Notes: generated by a model not told the origin, from the letters alone. A stretch of 46,273 nt of DNA from Nostoc sp. PA-18-2419 (GCF_005869855.1 NZ_SZNH01000029.1:13375-59647); one strand, 5' to 3'; shown: positions 18,398 through 27,657, counted from the stretch's first letter. A program made the numbers and translations.

Positions 18398-18827
18398 TAG
18401 TCATTAGGCACTAGTTATAGCAGTTATCGCTTCGTGGCAATACAGTCGTCACCCCAAAGAGCATTTACTCTGAGCAAACGCTCTCCTCCGTCCGTGTGGG
18501 GAGGTGTGGGAGGTGTGGGAGGTATGGGAGGTATGGGAGGTGTGGGGGAAAGATTTCTTCCCCATCCTCCTTTTCTTCCCCATCTTCCTTTTCCTCCCAC
18601 ACTGCTTGAATTTCTTTCCATCTCCTCTGTGCCCCTGATTCCCCCCACTCATCACTTTGTATCAATAAAACCAATTCCCCTAGAGAAGTAAGTAATTGTG
18701 GTGATGGAAAAGTTGCAAAGCTTAAACAAAATAGTATTAGGAATTTAACGTCATTCCCAAAAAGAAAGACTACAATCAAGACGGACAAATATTTGATGCC
18801 CTAACACAACAGGAGGATTACAAAGCT
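18398..18827. other. Repeat-bearing intergenic region
   Basis: 430 bases with heptad TCATTAG units at the left, the 9-base G-rich tandem repeat (18494-18548), C-rich complementary stretch (18555-18605), then a promoter-like TACAAT at 18769-18774 ahead of the small membrane protein gene. Long frames through the G/C-rich part are low-complexity artefacts. Confidence 0.6.
18494..18548. repeat. Nine-base G-rich tandem repeat (GTGTGGGAG)n
   Basis: Five to six copies of GTGTGGGAG/GTATGGGAG in tandem, strongly G-biased on the plus strand, followed by C-rich complement at 18555-18605. The runs of three or four G could stack as a G-quadruplex; the complement allows a cruciform. Related sequence occurs at 281-411. 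Confidence 0.8.
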
Positions 18828-18968
18828 GTGTCCGACTTAAATCGAGGAATTATGAAATTTGAGGGTGCAGATTCTCCAAAAGTAGTCACTATCTCTACCG
18901 TGTTGCTTCTGGGGTCGATCGCTGCTCTGATTATCTGGGCGCTGCAAGCCGCCTATGCACTAAACTAA
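18828..18968 (+). CDS. Small single-pass membrane protein (46 residues)
   Basis: A GTG start at 18828 preceded by a perfect AGGAGG (18811-18816, 11 bases upstream) opens a 46-residue frame. It has a polar N-terminus with SDLNRG and KFEGADSPKV, then one membrane span, STVLLLGSIAALIIWALQAA, ending YALN. An internal ATG at 18852 would give 38 residues. A hairpin 20 bases after the stop is consistent with a monocistronic unit. The size and single helix are like the low-molecular-weight photosystem II or cytochrome b6f subunits and assembly factors, but it matches none that I can name (not PsbX, PsbY, Psb30, PetG, PetM, PetN, PsaM). Photosynthetic role is a guess. Confidence 0.65.
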   Translation: MSDLNRGIMKFEGADSPKVVTISTVLLLGSIAALIIWALQAAYALN

Positions 18969-18988
18969 AACCATTATTAGCTGACAAT

Positions 18989-19026
18989 GACACTGGCAAA
19001 GACGGAAACCGTTTTTGCCAAGTGTC
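18989..19026 (+). terminator. Hairpin after the small membrane protein gene
   Basis: GACACT-GGCAAA pairs with TTTGCC-(A)-AGTGTC, and the interior ACGG/CCGT extends the stem to about 16 pairs. No clear U-run follows, so it may act as an mRNA-stabilising 3' structure rather than a classic intrinsic terminator. Confidence 0.5.
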
Positions 19027-19162
19027 CTCAAAGAATAATACAAAATCCAGAATTATATTTACTCAAAGCCGCCTAATAATCATCAAAAATTTCATAAAAA
19101 TTTTAGAGTTGAGATTTGAGATTTTAGATGGCAAATTTAAATCTAAAATCTAAAATCTAATA

Positions 19163-22081
19163 ATGTTTGAACTTTGGGGTATCTTAGTTATTTTAATTGT
19201 CTGCCCCCTCTTGGGCGGATTACCCCTGATTGCATGGATTACTTACGCCCTGAAGCGTAAGCAATTATCAGAAGTTGGTACAGGAAACATCAGTGTATCA
19301 GCGGCTTTCTATCACGGGGGTACGTTTGTTGGAATTCTGGCAGTTTTGTCAGAAGCTTTTAAAGGGATTGCGGCAGTTTTTCTCAGCCGTGCTTTCTTTC
19401 CAGAAGGCTCATTTTGGGAATTAATTGCCCTGATCGCTTTGGTAATCGGTAGATACTGGATAGGCAGAGGGGCAGGTACGACAAATGTCGTCTGGGGATT
19501 TGTAGTACACGACCCACTGGTAGCAATATTTGTATTTTTCTTTGCCGGAATGAGCTTTTCAATTCTGCACTCCAGACAGGTAGTTAAATTTGGGGTATTG
19601 TTACTATTTCCTTTGTTTGTCATCCTTCTGCATCTGAGTGATATCCCTAGAATGCTTGCTGTTATTGCTTTAGCTGGTTTGATGGCCTGGATTTACACAA
19701 AAATTCCTGATGATATGAATCTGCCAGCCCAAGAAGCACAAACAGAATCGCAAGCGATGTTGGAATTTTTACGCGGCGATCGAGCAATGGTTTCTTTAGA
19801 TGAAGAGTTGGATGCTGCCATTGTCGGCGAAAAGGCGGCTACATTATCTCAAATTAAGCGCTGGGGTTACTCAGTGCCCAAGGGGTGGGTACTTGCCCCG
19901 ATTGACGATCCTGAGTTGTTAACGGAATTTCTCCAGCCATCAGAATTATCTCCTTTAGTGGTGCGTTCTTCTGCCATTGGCGAAGACTCAGAACACGCTT
20001 CTGCGGCTGGACAGTATCAAACAGTTTTAAATGTTACCAGTCCCCAAGCATTACAGTCAGCGATCGCTCAAGTGCAAGCTTCCTACAATCATCCGTCTGC
20101 CGTGCAATATCGGCGCGATCGCGGTTTAAATGAAACAGCAATGGCAGTGCTGATTCAACAACAAGTCCAGAGTGTATTTTCTGGTGTCGCTTTCAGCCGC
20201 GATCCTATTACCCAGCAAGGTGATGCAATTATCATTGAAGCCCTCCCAGGCAGCCCGACACAAGTCGTTTCCGGAAAAGTCACACCAGAACAATATCGCG
20301 CTTTTGTTTTTGAAACAGAAAATTCTTCTTCTGTGCAATTGGAAGGTGAAGGACGAGTCCCACAAGCAATAATCAAGCAAGTTGCATATTTGGCTTTCCG
20401 ACTGGAAAAGCGTTACAATGGCACTCCTCAAGATATTGAGTGGAGTTACGACGGTCAAACGCTTTGGGTGTTGCAATCTCGACCAATCACCACTTTGCTA
20501 CCCATCTGGACACGAAAAATCGCCGCAGAAGTGATTCCGGGAGTAATTCACCCCTTAACATGGTCAATAAATCGTCCTTTAACTTGTGGAGTTTGGGGAG
20601 AAATTTTTACTTTAGTTTTGAGTGATGCCTCTGGCAACGGTAAAGCCGAACGCGCCTTAGGGTTAGATTTCACCCAAACAGCAACTCTGCATTATTCCAG
20701 AGCCTACTTTAACGCATCCCTCTTAGGAGAAATTTTTATCCGCATGGGACTGCCACCGGAAAGCCTGGAGTTTTTAACCAGAGGAACGAAACTCAGTAAG
20801 CCGTCTTGGAAGACAACCTGGGAGAATTTTCCCGGACTAGGGAGGTTACTCAAGCGGGAGTTAAATTTAGAAAAGGACTTTAAACGCGATTATCACAAAC
20901 GTTTCATTCCTGGGTTGTCGCAGTTGGCGCAGGAAGAGACGAATAACTTGGAACCGCCCAAGCTGCTGGCAAGAATTGACTCAATCTTGGAATTAGTGCA
21001 TCGAGCGACGTATTACAGTATTTTGGCTCCTTTGAGTGCTGCCCTAAGGCAGGCGATCTTCCGGGTAAAAGATGGGCAAATCGATCGCAGCGTCACCCCA
21101 GAGATAGCAGCATTGCGAGCGTTAGCTGCAATAGCCGCAGATGCCAAGGAGATATTATCTAAGTTTGAGCCACAGCAGGTGTTTGAGCAATTAAACCAAA
21201 CCCCTCAAGGAAAGAAGATTCTGAATGAATTTGACGAATTGCTTCAAGATTATGGCTATTTAAGTGAAGTGGGAACAGATATTTCCGTTCCCACTTGGCG
21301 AGAGAATCCCCAACTCATTAAGCAGATGTTCGTCCAGTTAATCCAAGGAAACGAATTAAAAGCAGGCATTAAAGACGCGAACAATAGCATCTTTTTTCGT
21401 ACCCGCAAACGTGGGTTTGTCCAGCGACGTGTAGATATCAAAGGACGAGTCACCGAAGTATATTCACGGCTTTTAGCTGAATTGCGTTGGAGTTTTCTGG
21501 CTTTAGAGAAGATTTGGATCGAGTCTGGTTTGCTAAAGAAAACAGATGATATCTTTTTTCTAGACTTTGATGAAGTGCGGCGTTTAGTTGCAGCTGGAGA
21601 TTCCAGCTTAATTGAGCAGTTGGCTGAGTTAGTAGAATTTAGGCGATCGCAATTCCTCCAAGATAGCGAGATTACTCAAGTACCTTTTGTAGTCTACGGC
21701 AATACACCCCCTCACCCCTTAGCGCCCTCTGCCCTCTACTCTGACCAAATTTTACAAGGTATTGGAGCTAGTCACGGGCAAATCGAAGGCAGAGTTAAGG
21801 TGTTGCGAAATTTACAAGAAATACCAGAAATAGACCGGGATACAATTTTAGTAGTACCTTACACAGATTCCGGCTGGGCACCTTTGTTATTAAGGGCTGG
21901 AGGCTTGATTGCCGAAGCTGGGGGACGGCTTTCTCACGGTGCGATCGTTGCGCGTGAATACGGAATCCCCGCAATCATGGACGTTCGTGGTGCTACATGG
22001 CTTTTGCAAGATGGTCAACGAGTCCGGATTGATGGATCTAGGGGTATTGTGGAATTATCCAACGATTTGCGACCCGAATGA
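19163..22081 (+). CDS. Fusion: PlsY-like membrane domain plus PEP-synthase-like phosphotransferase
   Basis: A 972-residue protein of two unlike parts. Residues 1-185 are membrane-bound and resemble the glycerol-3-phosphate acyltransferase PlsY (GTGNISVSAAFYHGG near 39-53, then AFKGIAAV, GRGAGTTN at 101-108). From about 205 there is a PEP-synthase/PPDK-type ATP-binding domain (GEKAATLSQIKRWGYSVPKG, VVRSSAIGED, VFSRDPIT-like segment, DIEWSYDG, LQSRPITT). The C-terminus is the swivelling phosphohistidine domain, with His925 in GGRLSHGAIVAREYGIPA. The middle (about 500-870) is unassigned; an equivalent layout occurs in rifampin phosphotransferase-like enzymes. Activity could be acyl-phosphate handling or transfer of phosphate to an unknown acceptor. 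The stop overlaps the cupin start by four bases (ATGA), so the pair is cotranslated. Confidence 0.8.
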   Translation: MFELWGILVILIVCPLLGGLPLIAWITYALKRKQLSEVGTGNISVSAAFYHGGTFVGILAVLSEAFKGIAAVFLSRAFFPEGSFWELIALIALVIGRYWIGRGAGTTNVVWGFVVHDPLVAIFVFFFAGMSFSILHSRQVVKFGVLLLFPLFVILLHLSDIPRMLAVIALAGLMAWIYTKIPDDMNLPAQEAQTESQAMLEFLRGDRAMVSLDEELDAAIVGEKAATLSQIKRWGYSVPKGWVLAPIDDPELLTEFLQPSELSPLVVRSSAIGEDSEHASAAGQYQTVLNVTSPQALQSAIAQVQASYNHPSAVQYRRDRGLNETAMAVLIQQQVQSVFSGVAFSRDPITQQGDAIIIEALPGSPTQVVSGKVTPEQYRAFVFETENSSSVQLEGEGRVPQAIIKQVAYLAFRLEKRYNGTPQDIEWSYDGQTLWVLQSRPITTLLPIWTRKIAAEVIPGVIHPLTWSINRPLTCGVWGEIFTLVLSDASGNGKAERALGLDFTQTATLHYSRAYFNASLLGEIFIRMGLPPESLEFLTRGTKLSKPSWKTTWENFPGLGRLLKRELNLEKDFKRDYHKRFIPGLSQLAQEETNNLEPPKLLARIDSILELVHRATYYSILAPLSAALRQAIFRVKDGQIDRSVTPEIAALRALAAIAADAKEILSKFEPQQVFEQLNQTPQGKKILNEFDELLQDYGYLSEVGTDISVPTWRENPQLIKQMFVQLIQGNELKAGIKDANNSIFFRTRKRGFVQRRVDIKGRVTEVYSRLLAELRWSFLALEKIWIESGLLKKTDDIFFLDFDEVRRLVAAGDSSLIEQLAELVEFRRSQFLQDSEITQVPFVVYGNTPPHPLAPSALYSDQILQGIGASHGQIEGRVKVLRNLQEIPEIDRDTILVVPYTDSGWAPLLLRAGGLIAEAGGRLSHGAIVAREYGIPAIMDVRGATWLLQDGQRVRIDGSRGIVELSNDLRPE

Positions 22082-22425
22082 TTACCACTTCCTTGAATAA
22101 CCTGCCAGAAGAGGCTGTTTCTCACAATCCCGAAATCAAGAAAAAGGTGATGCTACGCTACGGCGATTTGCCTCACCTAACTAACTTTTCCCAAGCACGT
22201 TTTGCTCCCGGACAAACTGCACCGCCACACGCCCATCAGGATATGTGTGAAGTCTTCTTTGTGGAAGCTGGTTCGGGAGTAATTCGTATTGATGGTAAAG
22301 AATATCCCCTGCTTCGAGGAAACTGTATAGCAATAGAACTAGGAGAAATACACGAAATTGTTAACACTGGCTCAACTGAACTTGTTTTGACGTACTTTGG
22401 CTTACGAGTAGATAAACTAGACTAA
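22078..22425 (+). CDS. Small cupin-domain protein
   Basis: A 115-residue single-domain cupin. Metal ligands are complete: His51, His53 and Glu58 in HAHQDMCE, and His92 in GEIHEIVN. Single-domain cupins bind a metal and act as isomerases, dioxygenases or ligand sensors; the substrate is unknown. It overlaps the preceding fusion protein by four bases, so it very likely works in the same process, possibly on a phosphorylated or lipid-linked compound. Confidence 0.8.
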   Translation: MITTSLNNLPEEAVSHNPEIKKKVMLRYGDLPHLTNFSQARFAPGQTAPPHAHQDMCEVFFVEAGSGVIRIDGKEYPLLRGNCIAIELGEIHEIVNTGSTELVLTYFGLRVDKLD

Positions 22426-22774
22426 TTCTTAGTTATCATTCATTTGAAATAATACAACCCATCCGAATTTGGGATGAATTCTGCTTAAATAAATTATCGA
22501 ATATCAAATATTTGGACATAATTATTATAGTTATGTTTTTTATTTATAGTTTTAGAGCTTTTGAGGTTAAGGACTGACAAATAAAAAAAATCATCCTGTT
22601 CATAGTACAGGCGAGACGCCCATACTACAATAAATATTGGGATATTTTATTACTTGGAAGTCTCTCAGTGAAAAGACTAAGTTCTACGAGACATAATTGC
22701 TAATTTGTTTGTTTATAAAAGTACAACGAATATAAATTTTCAAAAGAGTGAATCACGAGAAAATCTCACAATCA

Positions 22775-22821
22775 AGCATGAAAAAAGAATATGCTTCAGT
22801 TCTAACTTCTTTTTTCATGCT
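22775..22821. repeat. Perfect 15-bp inverted repeat
   Basis: AGCATGAAAAAAGAA at 22775-22789 is exactly complementary to TTCTTTTTTCATGCT at 22807-22821, with a 17-base loop. No U-run follows on either strand. It may end the cupin transcript, about 350 bases upstream, or be a protein-binding or mobile-element end. Confidence 0.7.
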
Positions 22822-23064
22822 AAATAACACCTAGTATTGCTGTGCAGAAGTCAAAAATAAAAATTTTAGACTTCGACTTTGCTCAGTGGCAAAACAATTA
22901 TATTTTCCGCTTTTGCACTATTTTGTAGACACGAAGTGGCTGACCGCAGGGTATCGTCTGTTTATTTCAGCCATGCTGTACTAGTAAGAAAAGTTGATAT
23001 ATTTTGAGTAAGTCCTAAATAAATTAATCTCAGTTTCTTAATCTGTAATTAGTTATAAATATAA

Positions 23065-23088
23065 AAAAGCCCGCTTTCGCGGACTTTT
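23065..23088. terminator. Intrinsic-terminator-like hairpin
   Basis: AAAAGCCCGC / GCGGACTTTT with a four-base loop pairs at nine of ten positions. The A and T tracts at the two ends make it usable in both directions. Confidence 0.6.
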
Positions 23089-23424
23089 GTAAGGGCTTCT
23101 GTCACTTTTTTCGGCTACAATCATGTATTAATCATGATGTTTTTATTGTTAATTATTAGTTAGAAAAAAGCAAGCATGATTCATGAAAATAATAGACTTA
23201 AATACTGGAATTATATCTTGTAGCTGAAGTAGATTTATAATTTTGATTTGAAGTAAGCTCCTAATGCTCATTTAGTTAATGAAGATAACAGATGCTAACA
23301 AATAACACATTTTTTTTAATTTAATACAATTTTTTTAGACAAAACACAGCTATTTATGTCTTTTCAAACTTCAGTCTATACAAGATTTTTACATTAAAAA
23401 GGTAAAGGTGGTCAGGTATAACAG

Positions 23425-23456
23425 CCCCAGGAATGAATTCCCAGTCCTGGGGTTTT
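23425..23456 (+). terminator. Strong intrinsic terminator
   Basis: CCCCAGGA (23425-23432) pairs with TCCTGGGG (23445-23452), followed by TTTTATTATC. It is oriented for plus-strand transcription, yet no protein gene precedes it for about a kilobase, hinting at an unannotated RNA. Confidence 0.75.
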
Positions 23457-24094
23457 ATTATCTATAAACAAAAATATGAGAGTTTGATCGCCAGACTTAT
23501 TTTTAACTTGATAGCCTCCTAGAAAAATGGCATTGAAGTCTCAAATTGCGACTGTTATCGACTTTAAATCTCTATTAACTTCGAGAAAGCAAGGTACTAA
23601 TACCGTCTCTACTTTAAAATTGATGCAAATAGGCAGCAGGGGAGCAGGGAGCAGGGGTAGGGGGAAAGAATTAAAGACCAATCATTTGTATCAAATATTT
23701 TGTGAAATGGTATAAACAATAGTGAAATTAGCAGAATATTAAAATACATGTATAATCTCAAACTCAAAAACCTAAAATATCTGTCTTTAAATAGATAATA
23801 TAGAAAACGCTCTCCTAATACGTATTGATAAAAATGTAAGTAAGTAAATTGTGATAGTGAAGCAAAACATCTATTTTGGCTTAAATGTTTAAAGTTTAGT
23901 TTTTAGCGATGTCTACAACAGGCTATACCTACGCCTTTAGACTCCAGCCTAATTGCTTAGACTTTATTGAATAGCTACAAAAAAAATGAGACGGGCAAGA
24001 TACCCATCCCACAATGAAAAAGAGAATTTTTCTACTCAAAAGCCTCGGCTATATTCAAGCTAAGGCAATTTTATTAAGTCAAACTTCTTACTAT

Positions 24095-25807
24095 CTAATA
24101 ATGAGTGCCGGTTTTACGATGGTTGATGGCAGTAATAGCATCAGGCTTGAGTAATTTACCTTCATCCACAGTTGCATACACAACCCAGTGGTCACCGCAT
24201 TCCAGACGTTGGTTGACTGAGCATTCCAGATATGCCAAGGCGTCGGTAAGAACAGTACAGCCATTATCTGCAACTGCTGTACTAAAGTTGGCAAATCGGT
24301 CTTCTCCAGGTGCAAAAGATTTACGGAAATGCTTCATGTAATCTTGATGATTGCCTTCAGATAAGATATTTAAGGCAAATTTACCGCCGGGATACATTAA
24401 AGATTCGATCGCTCGGTCTTTGGCAATCGCAACCGTAAGTCCAGGTGGATTAAAGGTAGCTTGAGAAACCCAAGCGCCTAGCATCCCAGTAGATACTTCT
24501 CCTTGTTTAGCTGTGAGTACGCAAACGGAACCAACAATTCGACCCACAGCTTGTTCCATTGGAGTCGCAGCTTGTTGGGGTACGCGCACCTTTTTAGCTT
24601 TTTTCAAAGCTTGGGCAAAGTCTGTACCTACTTCTTCACAGAATTTGAGAGTGACATCATCAGGTTTAAACTTCACCTTCAGGGTGTCAAAACCTAAACG
24701 ATATCCAGCATCCCGGAGTTTACCTTCAATCAAGTCAAATGCTTCACCACTCCAGCCATAGGAACCAAACACCCCAGCCAATTTGCTGTTGTCACCGCTC
24801 GATAAGACAATACCTAAAGCAGTATGAATGGGAGTCGGCGCGTGACCGCCGATGGTAGGAGAACCGATGATAAAACCATCTGACTGTTGTAGGTTGATGC
24901 GAATTTCATCGGGAGTGGCAAATTCGCAGTTGATCGATTTGACTGCGACTCCACCTTTAGTTAGTCCCAGAGCGATCGCTTGTGCTAGAGTTGCGGTATT
25001 TCCGTAAGCTGAAGCATAAAGTAAAGCAACAGAAATCTCGCGATCGTTGTGAGCACGGCTCCATTCTGCGTAAGCTTTGGTCAGTTCAATTAAGCCAGTG
25101 CGTACCAAAGGGCCATTACCTACAGCATACATTCTTACCTGTAAATCTGATATTTTCTCCAAAGCTGCTTGCACGTGAGCAGCTTGGGGAGCCATCAGGC
25201 AGTTAAAGTAATAACGCTGGTCTTCTTTGAGTGCCTCTGGATTATCATCAAAGACTTCATCGCCACAGATATGAGTTGCAAATAACTTATCTGTATAGAG
25301 AATTTGGGTCTGTTGGTCGTAGGTACAAAGTCCTTCTGGCCAACGCGGACTGGGAATGGGCAGGAATTTCAAAACATGACCTTTACCCAAATCCAGAGTT
25401 TCTTTCCCCCGCATCACTAAGACTTGCAAATCGCGGTCTAGGAAAGCAGCACGCAAATTGTTAGCGCCAGGAAGAGAACAAACAAAGGTTACCTGTGGTG
25501 CCAGTTCTAAAATTGCTTTGAGGGTTGCGACTCGGTTAGGATTGAAATGACCTAAGATTACATAATCCAAACGTTTCAAATCTAAAGTCTGCTGTAGCGC
25601 CTCTAAATAAATTTCGGTAAAGCTTTCTGGCGGTGGATCGATGAGTGCAGTTTTATCAGCTTCAATTAAATAGCAATTAGAGGTAGTACCCCTTTCAAGT
25701 GCGTATTCAATTTCAAACCGCAGACGTGACCAACTACGTGCCCGGAGAGCCTTAGTATTTGTAGCAATTGGTAAAACTTGTACGTCGCGTGGCTTGGAAT
25801 TGATCAT
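24095..25807 (-). CDS. flv1: Flavodiiron protein Flv1 (A-type, non-canonical iron site)
   Basis: A 570-residue flavodiiron protein with metallo-beta-lactamase-like domain (about 35-250), flavodoxin domain (about 262-400) and C-terminal flavin reductase domain (about 420-570), the cyanobacterial three-domain form. The diiron ligands are replaced: H87-x-N89-x-N91-R92 instead of HxExDH, Arg155 for His, Lys174 for Asp, and GNGP for GHGP. That loss of ligands is the mark of the Flv1/Flv2 class, which works as partner of Flv3 or Flv4 in NADPH-dependent reduction of O2 to water downstream of photosystem I. It lies 131 bases after flv3 and is surely cotranscribed. Confidence 0.88.
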   Translation of the reverse strand: MINSKPRDVQVLPIATNTKALRARSWSRLRFEIEYALERGTTSNCYLIEADKTALIDPPPESFTEIYLEALQQTLDLKRLDYVILGHFNPNRVATLKAILELAPQVTFVCSLPGANNLRAAFLDRDLQVLVMRGKETLDLGKGHVLKFLPIPSPRWPEGLCTYDQQTQILYTDKLFATHICGDEVFDDNPEALKEDQRYYFNCLMAPQAAHVQAALEKISDLQVRMYAVGNGPLVRTGLIELTKAYAEWSRAHNDREISVALLYASAYGNTATLAQAIALGLTKGGVAVKSINCEFATPDEIRINLQQSDGFIIGSPTIGGHAPTPIHTALGIVLSSGDNSKLAGVFGSYGWSGEAFDLIEGKLRDAGYRLGFDTLKVKFKPDDVTLKFCEEVGTDFAQALKKAKKVRVPQQAATPMEQAVGRIVGSVCVLTAKQGEVSTGMLGAWVSQATFNPPGLTVAIAKDRAIESLMYPGGKFALNILSEGNHQDYMKHFRKSFAPGEDRFANFSTAVADNGCTVLTDALAYLECSVNQRLECGDHWVVYATVDEGKLLKPDAITAINHRKTGTHY

Positions 25808-25938
25808 AGGTGTTGAGTGAGGTAGGGGAATGGCAATCGGGCATTAGGTATTGAGAGTATGGGGTGGTGGGGTGGTAAGGAGATGGGGTGAAATTCCCTC
25901 CTCATCTCCTCATCTCCTCATCTCCCCATGCCCAATCC
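25808..25938. repeat. CTCATCTC tandem repeat with G-rich complement (flv3-flv1 spacer)
   Basis: CTCATCTCCTCATCTCCTC-type units at about 25900-25925 face G-rich GGGGTGGTGGGGTGG-type units at about 25860-25890. The spacer can form an imperfect hairpin in the flv3-flv1 mRNA. No gene. Confidence 0.6.
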
Positions 25939-27657
25939 CTAGTAGTAATTTCCAACTTTGCGATGGCGAATGGCAGTCAGTCCATCGACTTTGGAGACAC
26001 GACCTTCTTGGACGGTGCTGTATAAAATCCAGTGGTCGCTACACTCGATGCTGCTTTGTACTTCACATTCCATGTATGCTAGGGCATCAGTTAGAATCGG
26101 GGAGCCGTTTTTGGCAGTTTGAGTTTTCACTCCTGCAAATCGGTCAGCACCGGGAAGTAAGCGCTTGAGAAAGTGCTTTTTGAGTTCTTGATAATTGCCT
26201 TCTTCGAGTACATTGAGGACGAAGCGATCGCCTACTTGCATTAAGGAATCAATGGCGCGGTCTTTGGCAATGGCGATTGTGAATCCTAATGGTTGCAAAC
26301 TCGCTTGTGACACCCAAGAGGCTAGCATGGCACTGCTGACATCACCTTTTTTGGTGGTAATGATGTAAAGTCCGCTGCTAATCCGACCCAGCGCCTTTTC
26401 CATGTTGACATCAAGGGATTTGATTTGCTTGATGTTGCGATCGCGCACCAGCAATTGTCCTAAGTCTGTACCTGCTTCTTGACACAATTGGAATGTAGAT
26501 GCTGTGGGAGCTTCTTTAATCCGAATCGCAGGGAACGCTTCTTTCACACCCAGGTCAATAAATTTTCTCCGGAGTGTATCAACGGGTTCATCATCTCCCC
26601 CATAGCATTCAAACAGCCCAACTACTTGCTTGTTCTTGGCTACAGCTAGCAGGGAACTGATACTCGCTTGAGCGGCAGCGGCGGTGCTGGGTGGCATACC
26701 AATAATGATGCCAGATGCTCTACCAGCTAATTCTTGGATTTCTTGGCTTTGGGCAGTATTTAGATCCAGGACTTCCACCCCAACGCCTGTTTTCTGGATT
26801 CCTTCGGCAATTGCGTGACCAAGCCGATCGCCATATCCATAACCTGAGACAAAGAACAAACCAACTGTTGTTTCTGCTTTGGTTTGTCTGTGGCTCCAAG
26901 TTTCGTAGCATCCAGTTAGAACATCTAAATGGTGGTGTAATAAAGGCCCGTGACCGTTGGCGATAATATTAATTTTCCCTAATTCACCCATTCTCTTCAT
27001 GGCATTCAGCAGAGAACGAGCGTTAGGGCCCATTAAGCAGTCGTAGTAAAATCTAAAGTCAGCTTCGATCGCTTCTAAATCTTCGTCGAAGGTGCGATCG
27101 TCACAAAAGTGCATCCCAAATGCATCACAGGTATAGAGGGTTTGGGTTTTGCGGTCAAAACTAAAGATTGTGTCCGGCCAGTGTAGGTTAGGCGCACTCA
27201 CGAATTCGATTTCGTGTCCTTTACCGATATCTATGCGATCGCCTGTTTTCACAACCCGCTTAGAAAACGGATCGTGTACTAAGCCTTCCAAAAATTGCAA
27301 CGCAACTTTGGAAGCTAAAACTGTGGCTCTGGGTGCTAACTGAAGCACATCTTCTACTAAGCCGCTATGGTCTGGCTCTGTGTGACTAACAATTATGTAA
27401 TCAATTGTTTTGGGGTTAACAAGACCTTTTAAAGTATCTAAATACAGCTGACGAAACTTCTGGTGAGAAGTATCAATCAAAACTGTTTGTTCGCCCCTAA
27501 TTAGATATGAATTGTAGGTTGTACCATTTTGCAATCCGAATTCGATATCGAAGCGATCGCGGTCCCAATCAAGAGAGCGAATCGCCGTTGTATTCGGGGC
27601 AATTTCTACAGTTTGTATAGTTAGCCGATGTTGAACGTTCTCTGCGATCGCTACCAT
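25939..27657 (-). CDS. flv3: Flavodiiron protein Flv3 (B-type, canonical iron site)
   Basis: A 572-residue three-domain flavodiiron protein. All diiron ligands are present: His92, Glu94, Asp96, His97 (SHTEPDHSG), His159, Asp178 and His236. This is the Flv3/Flv4 class; with the following Flv1 it would reduce O2 to water at the acceptor side of photosystem I. In Anabaena PCC 7120 the vegetative flv1A and flv3A genes are apart, while the heterocyst-specific flv3B and flv1B are adjacent in this same order; the arrangement here therefore suggests the heterocyst pair, but that is inference from gene order. GGAG lies 7 bases before the ATG. The promoter region is over 400 bases of AT-rich DNA. Confidence 0.88.
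   Translation of the reverse strand: MVAIAENVQHRLTIQTVEIAPNTTAIRSLDWDRDRFDIEFGLQNGTTYNSYLIRGEQTVLIDTSHQKFRQLYLDTLKGLVNPKTIDYIIVSHTEPDHSGLVEDVLQLAPRATVLASKVALQFLEGLVHDPFSKRVVKTGDRIDIGKGHEIEFVSAPNLHWPDTIFSFDRKTQTLYTCDAFGMHFCDDRTFDEDLEAIEADFRFYYDCLMGPNARSLLNAMKRMGELGKINIIANGHGPLLHHHLDVLTGCYETWSHRQTKAETTVGLFFVSGYGYGDRLGHAIAEGIQKTGVGVEVLDLNTAQSQEIQELAGRASGIIIGMPPSTAAAAQASISSLLAVAKNKQVVGLFECYGGDDEPVDTLRRKFIDLGVKEAFPAIRIKEAPTASTFQLCQEAGTDLGQLLVRDRNIKQIKSLDVNMEKALGRISSGLYIITTKKGDVSSAMLASWVSQASLQPLGFTIAIAKDRAIDSLMQVGDRFVLNVLEEGNYQELKKHFLKRLLPGADRFAGVKTQTAKNGSPILTDALAYMECEVQSSIECSDHWILYSTVQEGRVSKVDGLTAIRHRKVGNYY

Larger units (their letters stand above)
22426..24094. other. Long non-coding region with hairpins
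   Basis: 1669 AT-rich bases with no credible protein gene. Contents: a 15-bp perfect inverted repeat (22775-22821), two intrinsic-terminator-like hairpins (23065-23088 and 23425-23456), a G-rich short repeat (AGCAGGGG type, 23631-23661) and a dispersed GGGCAAGATACCCATCCCAC repeat near 24006-24032. A 62-codon frame at 23527 runs through the G-rich repeat and is not called. The interval 23090-23456 could hold a small RNA. Confidence 0.6.

Noticed and set aside
18424..18788. Several frames on both strands (68-107 codons) over the G-rich repeat
   Set aside because: They arise from the nine-base repeat being a multiple of three; the translations are simple repeats.
23527..23715. 62-codon plus-strand frame MALKSQIATVIDFKS...
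   Set aside because: The middle is the AGCAGGGG repeat, the C-terminus is not conserved-looking, and no family match is apparent.
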